This document shows positions 43,747-53,600 of a DNA stretch of 64,000 bases, one piece after another; the first letter of the stretch is position 1, and every line of letters begins with the position of its first letter. The stretch comes from Breznakiella homolactica (GTDB lineage Bacteria; Spirochaetota; Spirochaetia; Treponematales; Breznakiellaceae), in the NCBI RefSeq assembly GCF_016616095.2, contig NZ_CP067089.2, positions 4,216,001 through 4,280,000 on the forward strand, given 5' to 3'. The position numbers and the translations under genes are program-made. Below the pieces are notes generated by a model that saw nothing but the letters and a program-made list of their open reading frames with translations, was not told the origin of the DNA and made no database searches.

Positions 43747-46365
43747 TTAATCCAGCAGGGGATTGTAATCGGGCAGTTCAATACCATAATAGGGTGACTG
43801 TGCCGGCTGCCGGGTTGATCCGGTGGTGGTTCTGCCCTGGCTGCTGCGGCTGTCGGTTTCGCTGCTCCGCGGGGCAGCCGGCAGGCTGCTCAGATCGAGA
43901 TGGGGCATGGTGATTTCCCCCAGGAGCGCTTCCTGATCGATTACCATGGTATCGATATACAATGGGGCCAGGGTAGAAGAGGAACCTCCAACATTTATCT
44001 GGTCCTGATGGACGTCACAGTACCGCGTCGGCTGGGTCCCCTCCAGGAAGGGAAGGGTGATATCCCCGGAATTGCACGCCGGGGATTTAAGAAGCCCGGA
44101 TTTCCGGCAGACCGTAACATCGATAATTCCCGTGGTGGGTCGGACAAACTGTTTTTCCGGAAGTCCCATATGGATTTCCCGCATAAAATCTCCCCAGATC
44201 GGGCCGACCAAAGTTGATCCGGTGAGGGAAACCCCCAGAGAATTGCCGGGTTTATCGAACCCGAACCAGAGGGCGGCGGTATAATAGGGAGTAAATCCCA
44301 CGGCCCAGGCATCGGACCAGTTCTGGGTGGTTCCGGTTTTTCCCGCCGCGGGCATCCGGAACCGTTTTCCGTTTTCATCCCGGAAGGTGAATTTTGAGCC
44401 CCATCCGGCGCCGTGGGCCAGGGTTCCGGTTTCCACGGTCTTCTCGAGCATTGTGGTCATGATATAGGCGTTCTGGGGACTGATAACCTGAATCTCGTTG
44501 CCCAGCCGGCGCTGCTGCACCCGGAGCTCCCGCTCCGGATCGAGGATTACCTTGCCGTTCCTGTCCTCCACGGTTCTTATCGCTATGGGCGTTACCTCCC
44601 GCCCCTGGTTCGCGAAGATGGCGAACGCCCGGGCCATCTGGAGGGGAGAAACGGAAATAATGCCCAATCCCAGGGGGTATACCCGGGGGAAAGTCCTGCG
44701 TTTCGCGTCGGGGTCGGTAATTCCCAGCAGATCCCCGGCCCGGTCTATGGCCGCGTCGAAGCCGATCTCATCGAGAATTTTAACGGATGCCACGTTCATG
44801 GATTGGGCGAGGGCCTCGTACAGCAAGACCGGCCCTTTCCATTCACCCCTGAAATTGAGGGGAATATAGGGGGTGCCGTCTTCGTTGTAAAACACCACCG
44901 GGAGATCGTAGATAAGCGTGGCCGCGGTAAATTCCCGGGTGTCTATGGCCGCGGAATAGTACAGCGGTTTAAAAGCGCTTCCGGGCATAAGCCTTCCCTG
45001 GGTCGCCCGGATATACTGGTTCGATTCGTCGAACCGGGAACCGCCGATAAGGGCTTTTATGTAGCCGGTTTCGTTTTCTATGGCGATAAGGGCGCCCTCA
45101 ACGGTGTTTTTTTCCGCCGCTGTCTTAAGCTCCCCGAATGCGCTGTTGGTTATAACCTTGAGATCCTGGATGCCGAACACCAGCGCCGCCATATCGACCA
45201 CCGGGTTAATGACCTTGTTATAGCGGGAATAGGCTTTCTGCTCGTTCTGAGCATCCGATGTCGCGTGGATGCCGTCCAGGTCGAAGCACAGGGACAGGAG
45301 ATCAATAATGGGAATATATACCTGTTCCGCGTGGTCAAGCCGGGTCCCCTGGGACTTTGAGTATTCCTCATTGGCCCGGCGCAGCCCCTGTTCCATGTAT
45401 TTCGCCGCTGCCTGCTGGTGCTGCAGATCCAGGGTGGTGATTACCGTATAGCCGTCCCGGTAATAATCCATGGTCCCGTACATGATCTGGCCGAGCTCGC
45501 GCCGGACGTATTCGCTGAACCAGGGGGCAAGGTCGTCCCGGCTGTAATACGCCGAAGTCGACACCCGGGTGTAGTCGTAATTGTCCCAGTATTCATTAAA
45601 GGAAGCTTCCGCTTCCTCCGGAGTGGTATAGCCGAATTCGATCATCCGGTCGAGCACCGAAAGCTGACGGCTCATGGCCGTATTGGGATTGTCCAAGGGG
45701 TTGTACCGGGAAGGACTGGAAAGCTGAACCACAAGAATCGCCGCTTCCGCCAGGGTTATTTCCCGGGCGCTGTGGCCGAAAAAGTACTTGCTCGCCGCTT
45801 CGACCCCGTATGTCCCGGGGCCCATAATCATATAGTTGAGGTATATTTCAAGGATTTCGTTTTTGGTATAGCGCCGTTCCATCTGGATCGCCCACCAGAG
45901 TTCCTTGATTTTCCGGGAAATAGTGTACTCCGTCCGGTCCGTGTACAGGGTCCCCGCTACCTGCTGGGTGATGGTGGACCCGCCCCCGAGGTTGCGTCCG
46001 GTCAGTTTCCCGAAGGCCGCCCGGGCAATACCCCGGATGCTGAACCCTTTATGGTTGTAAAAATCCGGGTCTTCCCGGGACAGGACCGCGTAGATCAGGT
46101 GTTTCGGCAGTTCGCTGAGGGAAACCAGTTCCCGTTTTTCCTCAGCGGAGAACTCGGTGATTATTATTCCATTGGCGTCCACAATTTTGGTGGGAAGCGC
46201 CGGGGCAAATTCGACGAAGTTTTCCTGGTTTTTGATGTTTACGGTCTCCGCCAGGGAGAGGCCCAGGCCGATGCCGATAATTACAGCGATTATTATTGTC
46301 AGCGCCGCCACGATCCGGACCACAATGGTCCCTTTCCCGTTTGAACGCCCAGCGTGAAAAGCCAT
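43747..46365 (-). CDS. Class A penicillin-binding protein (PBP1A family)
   Basis: 872 residues from the ATG at 46365 (AGGG seven bases upstream). A GTG at 46323 with AAAGGGA six bases upstream fits better if the promoter at 46372-46400 is used. One membrane helix near 17-40. Glycosyltransferase 51 domain: catalytic Glu near 98 in REDPDFYNHKG, and GGGSTITQQ. Transpeptidase domain: active Ser in GSAFKP (about 457-462), SMN, and KTGT in GKTGTTQNW. The enzyme polymerises and crosslinks peptidoglycan at the outer face of the inner membrane. The C-terminal 90 residues include three Cys and a Ser/Thr-rich tail. Confidence 0.95.
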   Translation of the reverse strand: MAFHAGRSNGKGTIVVRIVAALTIIIAVIIGIGLGLSLAETVNIKNQENFVEFAPALPTKIVDANGIIITEFSAEEKRELVSLSELPKHLIYAVLSREDPDFYNHKGFSIRGIARAAFGKLTGRNLGGGSTITQQVAGTLYTDRTEYTISRKIKELWWAIQMERRYTKNEILEIYLNYMIMGPGTYGVEAASKYFFGHSAREITLAEAAILVVQLSSPSRYNPLDNPNTAMSRQLSVLDRMIEFGYTTPEEAEASFNEYWDNYDYTRVSTSAYYSRDDLAPWFSEYVRRELGQIMYGTMDYYRDGYTVITTLDLQHQQAAAKYMEQGLRRANEEYSKSQGTRLDHAEQVYIPIIDLLSLCFDLDGIHATSDAQNEQKAYSRYNKVINPVVDMAALVFGIQDLKVITNSAFGELKTAAEKNTVEGALIAIENETGYIKALIGGSRFDESNQYIRATQGRLMPGSAFKPLYYSAAIDTREFTAATLIYDLPVVFYNEDGTPYIPLNFRGEWKGPVLLYEALAQSMNVASVKILDEIGFDAAIDRAGDLLGITDPDAKRRTFPRVYPLGLGIISVSPLQMARAFAIFANQGREVTPIAIRTVEDRNGKVILDPERELRVQQRRLGNEIQVISPQNAYIMTTMLEKTVETGTLAHGAGWGSKFTFRDENGKRFRMPAAGKTGTTQNWSDAWAVGFTPYYTAALWFGFDKPGNSLGVSLTGSTLVGPIWGDFMREIHMGLPEKQFVRPTTGIIDVTVCRKSGLLKSPACNSGDITLPFLEGTQPTRYCDVHQDQINVGGSSSTLAPLYIDTMVIDQEALLGEITMPHLDLSSLPAAPRSSETDSRSSQGRTTTGSTRQPAQSPYYGIELPDYNPLLD

Positions 46366-46371
46366 ATACAA

Positions 46372-46400
46372 ACCCTACGAAAGGGACCCTCTTTTGTCAA
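46372..46400 (-). promoter_or_regulatory. Candidate promoter of the PBP gene
   Basis: Minus strand: perfect TTGACA (46400-46395), 17-base spacer, TAGGGT (46377-46372). Transcription would begin near 46365, which favours the internal GTG start of the PBP. Composite element 4 begins two bases upstream of the -35 box. Confidence 0.55.
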
Positions 46401-46401
46401 T

Positions 46402-46722
46402 AGGTGGGGGAGCACCGAGTCTCTCAAGCCGGAAAGCACCCGAGAGTTACCGGTGCCGCGGGTCCTGTCGCAGACAAATGGGTTTGGCTCCTCAGCGGCC
46501 TTCGGCCTCGAAAGTCGCTCAAACCCTGTTGCATAAAACCCGGCGTTACCGGTACGGCCCGGGTGCTTTCCGGCTCAACCGGCTCGGTGCAGCCCCTGTC
46601 ATGAGGGCTGCTCCCCCTGGCTCCAGCCTTGCCGAATGATGGGTGGAGTTTTGCTCCGCAAAACTCCTAAAAGACTTGGCGCCGCAGGCGGCAAGTCTTA
46701 CGCTACCCCCACTTCTGGTTCC
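46402..46722 (-). repeat. Composite hairpin element 4 (R4 and D modules)
   Basis: From the PBP promoter outward: end block GGTGGGGGAGCACCGAGTC, the R4 module, then a D module (about 46590-46722) that is an inverted copy of the tandem D modules at 31.7-32.1 kb, including the GGAGTTTTGC/GCAAAACTCC hairpin and the CTTACGCTACCCCCACTTCTGG border. It fills most of the 594-base gap between the PBP and PEGA genes. The rest (46723-46959) is AT-rich, with a terminator and a second hairpin. Confidence 0.8.
46426..46576 (-). repeat. R4 module with terminal inverted repeats
   Basis: AAGCCGGAAAGCACCCG (46426-46442) and CGGGTGCTTTCCGGCTC (46560-46576). Inner arms GGGTTTG (46480-46486) and CAAACCC (46520-46526) surround the core GGCCTTCGGCCTCGAAAG; the tip is GGCC-TTC-GGCC where R2 has GGCC-TGC-GGCC. 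Confidence 0.85.
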
Positions 46723-46802
46723 CGGAATGGCGCTGAAGCCTGATCCCGACACGCTTTTTCCCTTTCTATACAGTAAAACGCCCCAAATTTCCCAAAAGTT
46801 AC

Positions 46803-46827
46803 AAAAAAAGGCCGGCTTTCACCGGCC
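46803..46827 (-). terminator. Terminator of the M23-PEGA operon
   Basis: Minus strand: GGCCGG-TGAAAG-CCGGCC (46827-46810) followed by seven T residues. A separate imperfect hairpin (GTCGGA...TCCGAC, 46843-46884) lies between it and the PEGA stop. Confidence 0.8.
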
Positions 46828-46959
46828 CTGCCCTTGAGGCATGTCGGAGATATAGTGATTTGGGAGGGGAACTATAGGTCCGACAATATAAATATCGGTG
46901 CTTTATGTACAAAAATTAATACATTTCTGCGGAAAAGTTACAATTGAACTGCCGGCGTA

Positions 46960-47940
46960 TCAGTCGCTTTCGTGGACCGAAACATCGATGGTAAGGGCCA
47001 CCCGGTAGGTTTTTCCCTTCTGTATTACCAGCGGCTTGATTACCGAATAGTCTCCCACCTGGAACCTGACCTTGTGTTCCCCGGGCTCCGTAGGTATCGG
47101 CATCCGGGAATCCTCTACCGGCAGATCATTGAAGAATATCTGGGTGTTTTCGGGGACTTCGAACACCACCAGCGGAGTGGGGTCCTGCAGATCAATGGTT
47201 AATTCGAGAATTTTTCCCCGTTCCACAAGAAAACGCCTGCTTTCGTTCCGGTAATCATCGGAAAAGATCACCAGATGGTGTTCCCCTTCCTTTAAAACCC
47301 GTTCGTCCCGGTAGTTTTCCACAACTTCATCGTCTATGAGCAGGGTAAAAGGCCGGTCCGGAAGCTGTTCCGGGAAACGGGCGGTGATTTTTACCGCTCC
47401 CTCGTCGCTCAGGATCGGCCGGGCGGTCAGCTGGAACCGCATGGTTTCGATGTCTTCGCTGAGACCCTTCATCACCGGCATAATGCGGAAGAGTATGGGG
47501 AACGCTTCGGGCCGCACGATCCCCGCGGGCAGGGACGCGTAGGGGGACGCCCTGAGTCCGTGGCCGGTCCGGATAGGGATTTGGTAGATAGTTTGAATTT
47601 TGTTGGGAATGGGCTCAAAGCTCAGCTGCCGGAGGTTAAGGTCCGCCACTCCGGTTCCGGGCACCGCGTCGAGATCCGAATACAGCACTATGGCCAGACT
47701 GCCCCGGTGCTGGAGGAATTTCTGCGGCGCGGTCAGCTCCAGTTCAATTCCGCGGAAAAACCGGGTGTCGCTGCCCAGGACTATCACCGCCGAATCAACA
47801 TAGGTAAGGGAAATGGAATTTCCCGCCGGATTGTCCAGAGAAACCTCCAGTATACCCGCTACCATGGTCCGGATATCTTCCGAAAACAGCGGTGCGGCGA
47901 GGATACATAGGACTGCAAGTACGCAGATTCTGCGTCTCAT
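46960..47940 (-). CDS. Exported PEGA-domain protein
   Basis: 326 residues with a signal peptide (cleavage near LFSED). The middle is beta-rich and unrecognised. Residues about 200-320 contain two PEGA-like repeats: LLIDDEVVENYRDERVLKEGEHHLVIFSD followed by a VERGKILELTIDL strand, then IFFNDLPV...PTEPGEHKVRFQVGDY with QKGKTYRVALTI. PEGA domains occur in surface and periplasmic proteins and are thought to bind cell wall or partner proteins. Its start overlaps the M23 peptidase stop by four bases, suggesting joint work at the cell wall. Confidence 0.75.
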   Translation of the reverse strand: MRRRICVLAVLCILAAPLFSEDIRTMVAGILEVSLDNPAGNSISLTYVDSAVIVLGSDTRFFRGIELELTAPQKFLQHRGSLAIVLYSDLDAVPGTGVADLNLRQLSFEPIPNKIQTIYQIPIRTGHGLRASPYASLPAGIVRPEAFPILFRIMPVMKGLSEDIETMRFQLTARPILSDEGAVKITARFPEQLPDRPFTLLIDDEVVENYRDERVLKEGEHHLVIFSDDYRNESRRFLVERGKILELTIDLQDPTPLVVFEVPENTQIFFNDLPVEDSRMPIPTEPGEHKVRFQVGDYSVIKPLVIQKGKTYRVALTIDVSVHESD

Positions 47941-48887
47941 CGGTTAATTCCTTCTCTGAATAAATATTTCCCCGGATCCTGTGCCTTTCCGTTCTGCCGC
48001 AGCTCAAAATGCAGATGCGGCCCCGTGGACTGGCCGGTGGATCCGACCCTACCAATTAGAGTACCGGATTGTACGCTGCTTCGCAAGTCCGCCAGAATCA
48101 CCGACAGATGGCCGTAGAGGCTGAACCAGGTTTCTCCGTGCTGGATAATTATATATTTCCCGAAAATGGGATCTTCCCCCGTATCGGTTACGATTCCGTC
48201 CCGGGCGGCGAATACGTCGGTGCCCTCCGGCGCGGCAAGGTCGAAACCTTCATGGAAACGCATGTTTCCGGTGACCGGATTGATCCGCGGACCGAAGGTG
48301 CTGGTAAGCCGGTAATTTCTCAGGGGGAAGCGGAAGCTGGTATTCAGGAAAAAAGCCCGTTCGGTGGGAGAAAAATCGCCCCCGGGCAGAAACCGGAATT
48401 GTTCCGTTTTTCCGTTCCGGGTAATGGTAACGGGAAATCCCTGCTGCGGGTCCCTGGCCGCGGCCATAACCAGTTCCAGGTCGGATTCAGGGTTCTGGGG
48501 TATGAAAATCCCCGGTATTGAAGGAAGCAGAACCAAAGCCGCGTCACCCAGTGACGACGGATGGCCGAAACGGTTAAGGGTTGCCAGGGCCGCGTAGGGA
48601 ACATTGCACCGGGCGGCTACCTTGAAGATATCATCCTCCTGCCGGGGTATATAGGAAAAAATTGTGAGGTCCTCCAGGATGGATTCCGCTGACGAGCCCC
48701 TGCGTTCAAGATCCGCGATGCGGCGGTACGCGTATTCAACATTTGATTGGTATTGTTTAAATCCGGTGTCCCCCGATTCAAGCCGGAGAATCCGCGGAAA
48801 TGACACACTCAGATCCGTCTCATCCGCCGGAATCAGCAGCGGAAGAAACCATAAAATAAGAAGGAATAGGGGCAATTTTTTTTTCAT
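47937..48887 (-). CDS. Exported M23-family metallopeptidase
   Basis: 316 residues from the ATG at 48887; a GTG three codons earlier is possible. Signal peptide to about residue 21. Residues about 85-130 look LysM-like (YIPRQEDDIFKVAARCNVPYAALATLN). The C-terminal M23 (lysostaphin/EnvC-type) domain has HEGFDLAAPEG for the first zinc ligands and GPHLHFEL for the last, with YGHLS between. An active endopeptidase that cuts peptidoglycan crosslinks is therefore expected. It forms a two-gene operon with the PEGA protein. Confidence 0.93.
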   Translation of the reverse strand: MKKKLPLFLLILWFLPLLIPADETDLSVSFPRILRLESGDTGFKQYQSNVEYAYRRIADLERRGSSAESILEDLTIFSYIPRQEDDIFKVAARCNVPYAALATLNRFGHPSSLGDAALVLLPSIPGIFIPQNPESDLELVMAAARDPQQGFPVTITRNGKTEQFRFLPGGDFSPTERAFFLNTSFRFPLRNYRLTSTFGPRINPVTGNMRFHEGFDLAAPEGTDVFAARDGIVTDTGEDPIFGKYIIIQHGETWFSLYGHLSVILADLRSSVQSGTLIGRVGSTGQSTGPHLHFELRQNGKAQDPGKYLFREGINR

Positions 48888-48944
48888 TACTGTCACCGCC
48901 GCTACACGTTACGGGACGGAAACCAGCTGTGCACCGGGTGCTGC

Positions 48945-48973
48945 AAAAAAGGCAAGGGCATTGCTCCCTTGCC
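48945..48973 (-). terminator. Terminator of the small ferredoxin gene
   Basis: Minus strand: GGCAAGGG (48973-48966) pairs with CCCTTGCC (48958-48951), followed by TTTTTT. Confidence 0.88.
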
Positions 48974-48993
48974 TCTGTTCATGTGCCTGTTTC

Positions 48994-49164
48994 TTATTCA
49001 GCTGAAATAGCTTCGGTGGGACAGACACCGGCACAGGCGCCGCAGTCCTGGCATTTATCAGGATCAATCCAGCGGGCATTGTCCTTTTCGGAGATGGCTT
49101 CCACAGGACATTCACTGTCACAGGAACCGCAGTTAATACAGGCATCGGAGATTTTGTATGCCAT
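48994..49164 (-). CDS. Small 2[4Fe-4S] ferredoxin
   Basis: Only 56 residues: ATG at 49164 with GAGAGG upstream, TAA at 48996-48994. Two CxxCxxCxxxCP motifs are visible (C9, C12, C15, C19 and C38, C41, C44, C48), with the pseudo-twofold repeat and ...EAIS ends of clostridial-type ferredoxins (SECPVEAIS and GVCPTEAIS). It is a low-potential electron carrier for anaerobic metabolism, for example pyruvate:ferredoxin oxidoreductase or hydrogenase. It has its own promoter and terminator, so it is monocistronic. Confidence 0.95.
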   Translation of the reverse strand: MAYKISDACINCGSCDSECPVEAISEKDNARWIDPDKCQDCGACAGVCPTEAISAE

Positions 49165-49195
49165 GGTTTACCTCTCTTCTCTTAGTGGTAGGTAG

Positions 49196-49224
49196 AAGAT
49201 AGCATAATTATCTTAAGGATTCAA
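49196..49224 (-). promoter_or_regulatory. Promoter of the small ferredoxin gene
   Basis: Minus strand: TTGAAT (49224-49219), 17-base spacer, TATCTT (49201-49196), 31 bases before the ATG. Confidence 0.7.
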
Positions 49225-49470
49225 GAAAAAAACCGGGAATAGGGAAATAAAAACAGAAGGCCGGCGGCGGATGTGTAAAATTCACATATATATTCAAAAA
49301 AATTGCCCAATATAAAACAATACGCTAAAATGTATTATTATTGGGTTAAATTTCCAAACGGTAGCTGGCCTTTCAGTGTGAAGAGAGAGAATATTTTGGT
49401 ATTTATAAAACGGAGGATGGCGGTGGTATTGTAGAGAGAACAGAGATATTTAGCCGCCCCAATTAAAAAA
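49225..49470. other. AT-rich intergenic stretch with two dyads
   Basis: No gene is seen. ATGTG-TAAAATT-CACAT (49271-49287) could be a protein-binding dyad. CCCAATA...TATTGGG (49306-49345) with an inner AATAC/GTATT stem could be a leader hairpin of the truncated kinase. No convincing plus-strand promoter was identified. Confidence 0.4.
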
Positions 49471-50616
49471 ATGAAAACACTATTCAGCAGAAGTCTCCTG
49501 ACCCTTACCATTGCGGCGCTGGGGGTCTCTCTTTCGTTTATGGTGTATATCTTAATTACATTCAATGAATTATATAATCAAAGGAGCCTGGCTGTTCTTC
49601 GTGACTTCTCCTGTACGATCCAGGCAGTACTGCCGGAGGGGTTTTTCCGGTCCGCCCTTGAGACCGGTACCGTTGGGGGTGGTAAACCAGCGGCCAGCTG
49701 GTTCAGAAGGCTGAATGGAATAGCGGGCCTCCGTTTTACCCTTATTGACAGCGGCGGTTCCGTCGTCGCCGATTCGAGCCAAACCGGGGATTCTCCGGGC
49801 GCGGAAGCCGCGGCCGTATATTCGGCGGCTCCCATCTACGGGAATGACGGCAATCCTATCGGTATCTTCCGGTTGTCCAAGGTGGTTCCCTCGATGTGGC
49901 AGCGCCTTGCTCCGGCGCTGATGCCGGTGGTGCTTTCCTGTCTGGTCGTGATCGTGATTGCCGTTTGGGGAATTTACCGGTTTGCCCGATCCCTGTCGCG
50001 GTCAATCGATCATCTGATACAGCTGACCTCATCGGTTTCGGATGCCGGAAGCATCCGGGCTGAAAATCTCCACGCTCCGTTTATTTCCACCACTGTAGAA
50101 TTCAAATACCTTGATATGGCTATTAAAACCATGGCCGCGGAGCTTACCTACCGGGCTGAACAGGCAAAAAATGAAGGCCGGTACCTGGAAGCCATACTGA
50201 ACTGTATGTCCGACGCGGTGATAGCCATGGATGAGCATTTTACACTGTACCTGGTGAACCCCCTGGGCCGCAGACTGTTCAATATAAATGATTCAATGTT
50301 TCTGTGGAATCTTTCGATATATTCCCTCACGGGATCAAAGGAACTTGAAGCCGCGGCCAGACAGGCGGTTACCGGTGATGTATCGACGGAACTCGATTTT
50401 GTACTCCATGCCTCCGATGAAATACGGTATTTCCAGGTTTTTATCGCGCCGATACATAAAACCATCAATGATACCGGTACTGCCGGCGGTGTTCTCATCG
50501 TGTTCAAAGATGTCACCAGGCTTGTGGAACTGGAAAAGGAACAGAAAGACCTGGTAATCAGAAATTCCTATGAACTGTCGATTTGTTTTCCCCGGCGGCC
50601 AAGGAAATATCCCTAG
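49471..50616 (+). pseudogene. Truncated PhoR-like sensor kinase (HAMP-PAS part only)
   Basis: 381 residues. Membrane helices near 8-30 and 150-172 bound a periplasmic domain of about 120 residues, then a HAMP-like linker, and a PAS domain (about 240-360: YLEAILNCMSDAVIAMDEHF...VLIVFKDVTRLVELEKEQKDL). In PhoR-type kinases the next words are a coiled start and FxAxxSHELRTPL. Here the frame reads VIRNSYELSICFPRRPRKYP and stops. The His dimerisation and ATPase domains are absent, and the next gene (carB) follows convergently 23 bases on. Either a decayed kinase or a sensor that works by partnering; I favour decay. Confidence 0.65.
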
Positions 50617-50639
50617 CCTGCCGGGAAAATTAGAAGCCG

Positions 50640-53600
50640 CTATTCGATTTCCCGGTGGTACTCCTGCAGGGATTTAACGCTGCCCCTTCCGTTCCGGGCC
50701 GCGCCGATACCCTGGGCCGCGGCAATGGCCGCCGCTATGGTGGTAATATACGGTATCTTGTATTTAAGCGCTGCCTTCCGGATTACCTCTTCGTCCGCTA
50801 TGGCGTCACGCCGGGGACTGGGGGTATTGATGACCAGGACCAGTTCGCGGTTGACGATAACGTCGGCCACATTGGGGCGGCCTTCATGTATTTTGGCGAT
50901 AACCTTGGAGGGAATACCCGCCGCCCGGAAAAACTCCGCGGTTCCTTCGGTGGCCAATATCGTAAAACCCAGTTCATGGAACAGTGATCCCGCCTGGAGC
51001 GCGGTTTTGGAATTCGCCCCGGTCCGTTCGGAGAGGCTGATGAGAACGGTGCCGGGGTCCGATGGAAGGGTCGCTCCGGCGGCTTCCTGGGATTTGTAGA
51101 AAGCCAGCGCCGCGTTGTCCGCCAGGCCAAGGACCTCACCGGTGGAACGCATCTCGGGACCCAGGACCGGGTCAACCCCGGGAAATTTATCAAAGGGAAA
51201 TACCGCTTCCTTGGCTCCGAAATGGCGGAACCGTTTGTCCGCAAGGCCGAGGTCGCCGAGTTTTTTTTCCATCATCATCCGGGTTGCGAGGTTTGCCATC
51301 TGGGTGTTGCACACCTTGGATACCAGGGGGACGGTCCGGCTCGCCCGGGGATTCGCCTCAAGTACGTAGACTGTGCTGTCTTCTATGGCGTACTGGATAT
51401 TCATTAAGCCGCATACCCGCAGGGCTTTCGCTATCTTTTGGGTATAATCCCTGATGGTTTCAAGGTTTTCTTTGGTTATTGAAATAGAAGGAATAATGCA
51501 GGCGGAGTCCCCGGAGTGGACTCCCGCGAGCTCCACATGCTCCATGACCGCCGGTATATACACGTCGGTTCCGTCGGACAGCGCGTCGGCCTCACACTCC
51601 AGGGCGTTCCGGAGGAACCGGTCGATGAGCAGCGGCCGGTCAGGGGTAATTCCCACGGCCTTGGCAACGTATTCCTTGAGCATGGTTTCGTCGTAGATGA
51701 CCTCCATTCCCTGTCCGCCCAGAACAAAGGAGGGCCGGACCATGAGGGGGTATCCGATGGTCTGGGCGAGGTCCAGGGCTTCGCCGATATCCGACGCCAT
51801 CCCCGCCTCGGGCATGGGGATGCCGAGCTGATCCATCATCTTTCTGAAGAGGTCCCGGTCTTCGGCAATGTCGATGCTTTCAATGCTGGTCCCCAGGATG
51901 GTTACCCCCTGGTCCGCCAGTTCACGGGCGATGTTCAGCGGGGTCTGGCCGCCGAACTGGACGATCACCCCGCAGGGGTTTTCCTTTTCGTAAATCTGGA
52001 GCACATCCTCAAGAGTGACCGGTTCAAAGTAGAGTTTGTCGCTGGTGTCGTAATCGGTGGAAACGGTTTCGGGGTTGCAGTTTACCATGATGGTTTCGTA
52101 GCCCATATCTCGGAGAGCGAAGGCCGCGTGGACACAGCAGTAATCGAATTCAATACCCTGGCCGATCCGGTTGGGGCCGCCGCCGAGGATCATAACTTTT
52201 TTGCTGTTGGCGCTTGCCCGGGAACTGTCCGGGGCGTTGTAGCTTGAATAGTAGTAATAGCTGTCTTCCTTGCCCGAAACCGGAACCGCGTGCCAGCCTT
52301 CGACAATCCCAAGTTCGGTCCGCCGCCGCCGGATATCCTGTTCCCGGATGCCCAGGATCTTCGCGAGGTATTTATCGGAAAACCCGTCCTTCTTTGCCCG
52401 GATGAGCAGGGCGTCCTCGGGAATCCGTCCCGGTTCTTTCAGCAGTTCCTCTTCGAGTTCCACCAGTTCCTGCATCTGTTCCAGGAAGTAAGGTTTGATA
52501 TAGGTTATCTCATGGAGTTTTTCAATATCCGCTCCCTTGCGCAGGGCTTCATATAATAGAAAATACCGTTCACTGGAGGGCTGCCGGAGCAGGTCCGTGA
52601 GTTCCTCCAGGGTTTTCCGGTTAAAGTCCTTGGCGAATCCCAGTCCGTGGCGGCCGTTTTCCAGTCCCCGGATAGCTTTCTGGAAGGTTTCCTTAAAGGT
52701 CTTTCCGATGGCCATGACTTCGCCTACGGCTTTCATCTGGGTCCCCAGGACATCCTCCACTCCCCGGAATTTCTCAAAGGCCCAGCGGGCGAATTTAAGG
52801 ACGATATAATCCCCCGAGGGGCTGTATTTTTCCAGGGTTCCGTCCCGCCAGTAGGGGATTTCATCCAGGGTCAAACCCGCGGCGAGTTTCGCGGAAATCA
52901 GGGCGATGGGGAAGCCCGTGGCCTTTGACGCCAGGGCGGAGGAGCGGGAAGTGCGGGGGTTGATTTCTATAATGACCACCCGGCCGCTTTCCGGATCATG
53001 GGCGAACTGTACGTTGGTACCGCCGATAACACCGATGGATTCGACTATTTTAAAAGCCTCCCACTGAAGACGCTCTTCCAGCTTCTTATCTATAGTAAGA
53101 AACGGAGCGGCGCAGAAGGAATCCCCCGTATGGACACCCACGGCGTCGATGTTTTCGATAAAACAGACGGCGACCATCTGGTTTTTGCTGTCCCTGACCA
53201 CTTCGACTTCGAGTTCCTCCCAGCCCAGAATCGATTCCTCGATCAGGCACTGCCGGGTAAGGGACAGTTCCAGTCCCCGGCTCACCACCGTCCGGAGTTC
53301 CTCAATATTGTAGACCAGGCCGCCGCCGGCACCGCCCATGGTATACGCCGGGCGGACTACCACGGGATAGGATAATTCCGCCGCGATGGTTTCGGCTTCT
53401 TCCACGGTATAGGCAATATCGGAACGGGGCGTTTCAATGCCGAGCTGTCCCATGGTCTTCTTGAAGATTTCCCGGTCCTCACCGCGTTCAATGGCGTCGA
53501 GGTTAACCCCGATAACCTGAACCCCGTATTTCTCGAGGATTCCCGCCTTGTGGAGTTCGCTGGCGAGGTTGAGGCCTGTCTGGCCACCGAGGTTCGGCAG

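Noticed and set aside
44413..46344. Two long plus-strand frames opposite the PBP gene
   Set aside because: Antisense shadows of the conserved class A PBP reading frame, rich in His/Gly/Arg as expected for complements.
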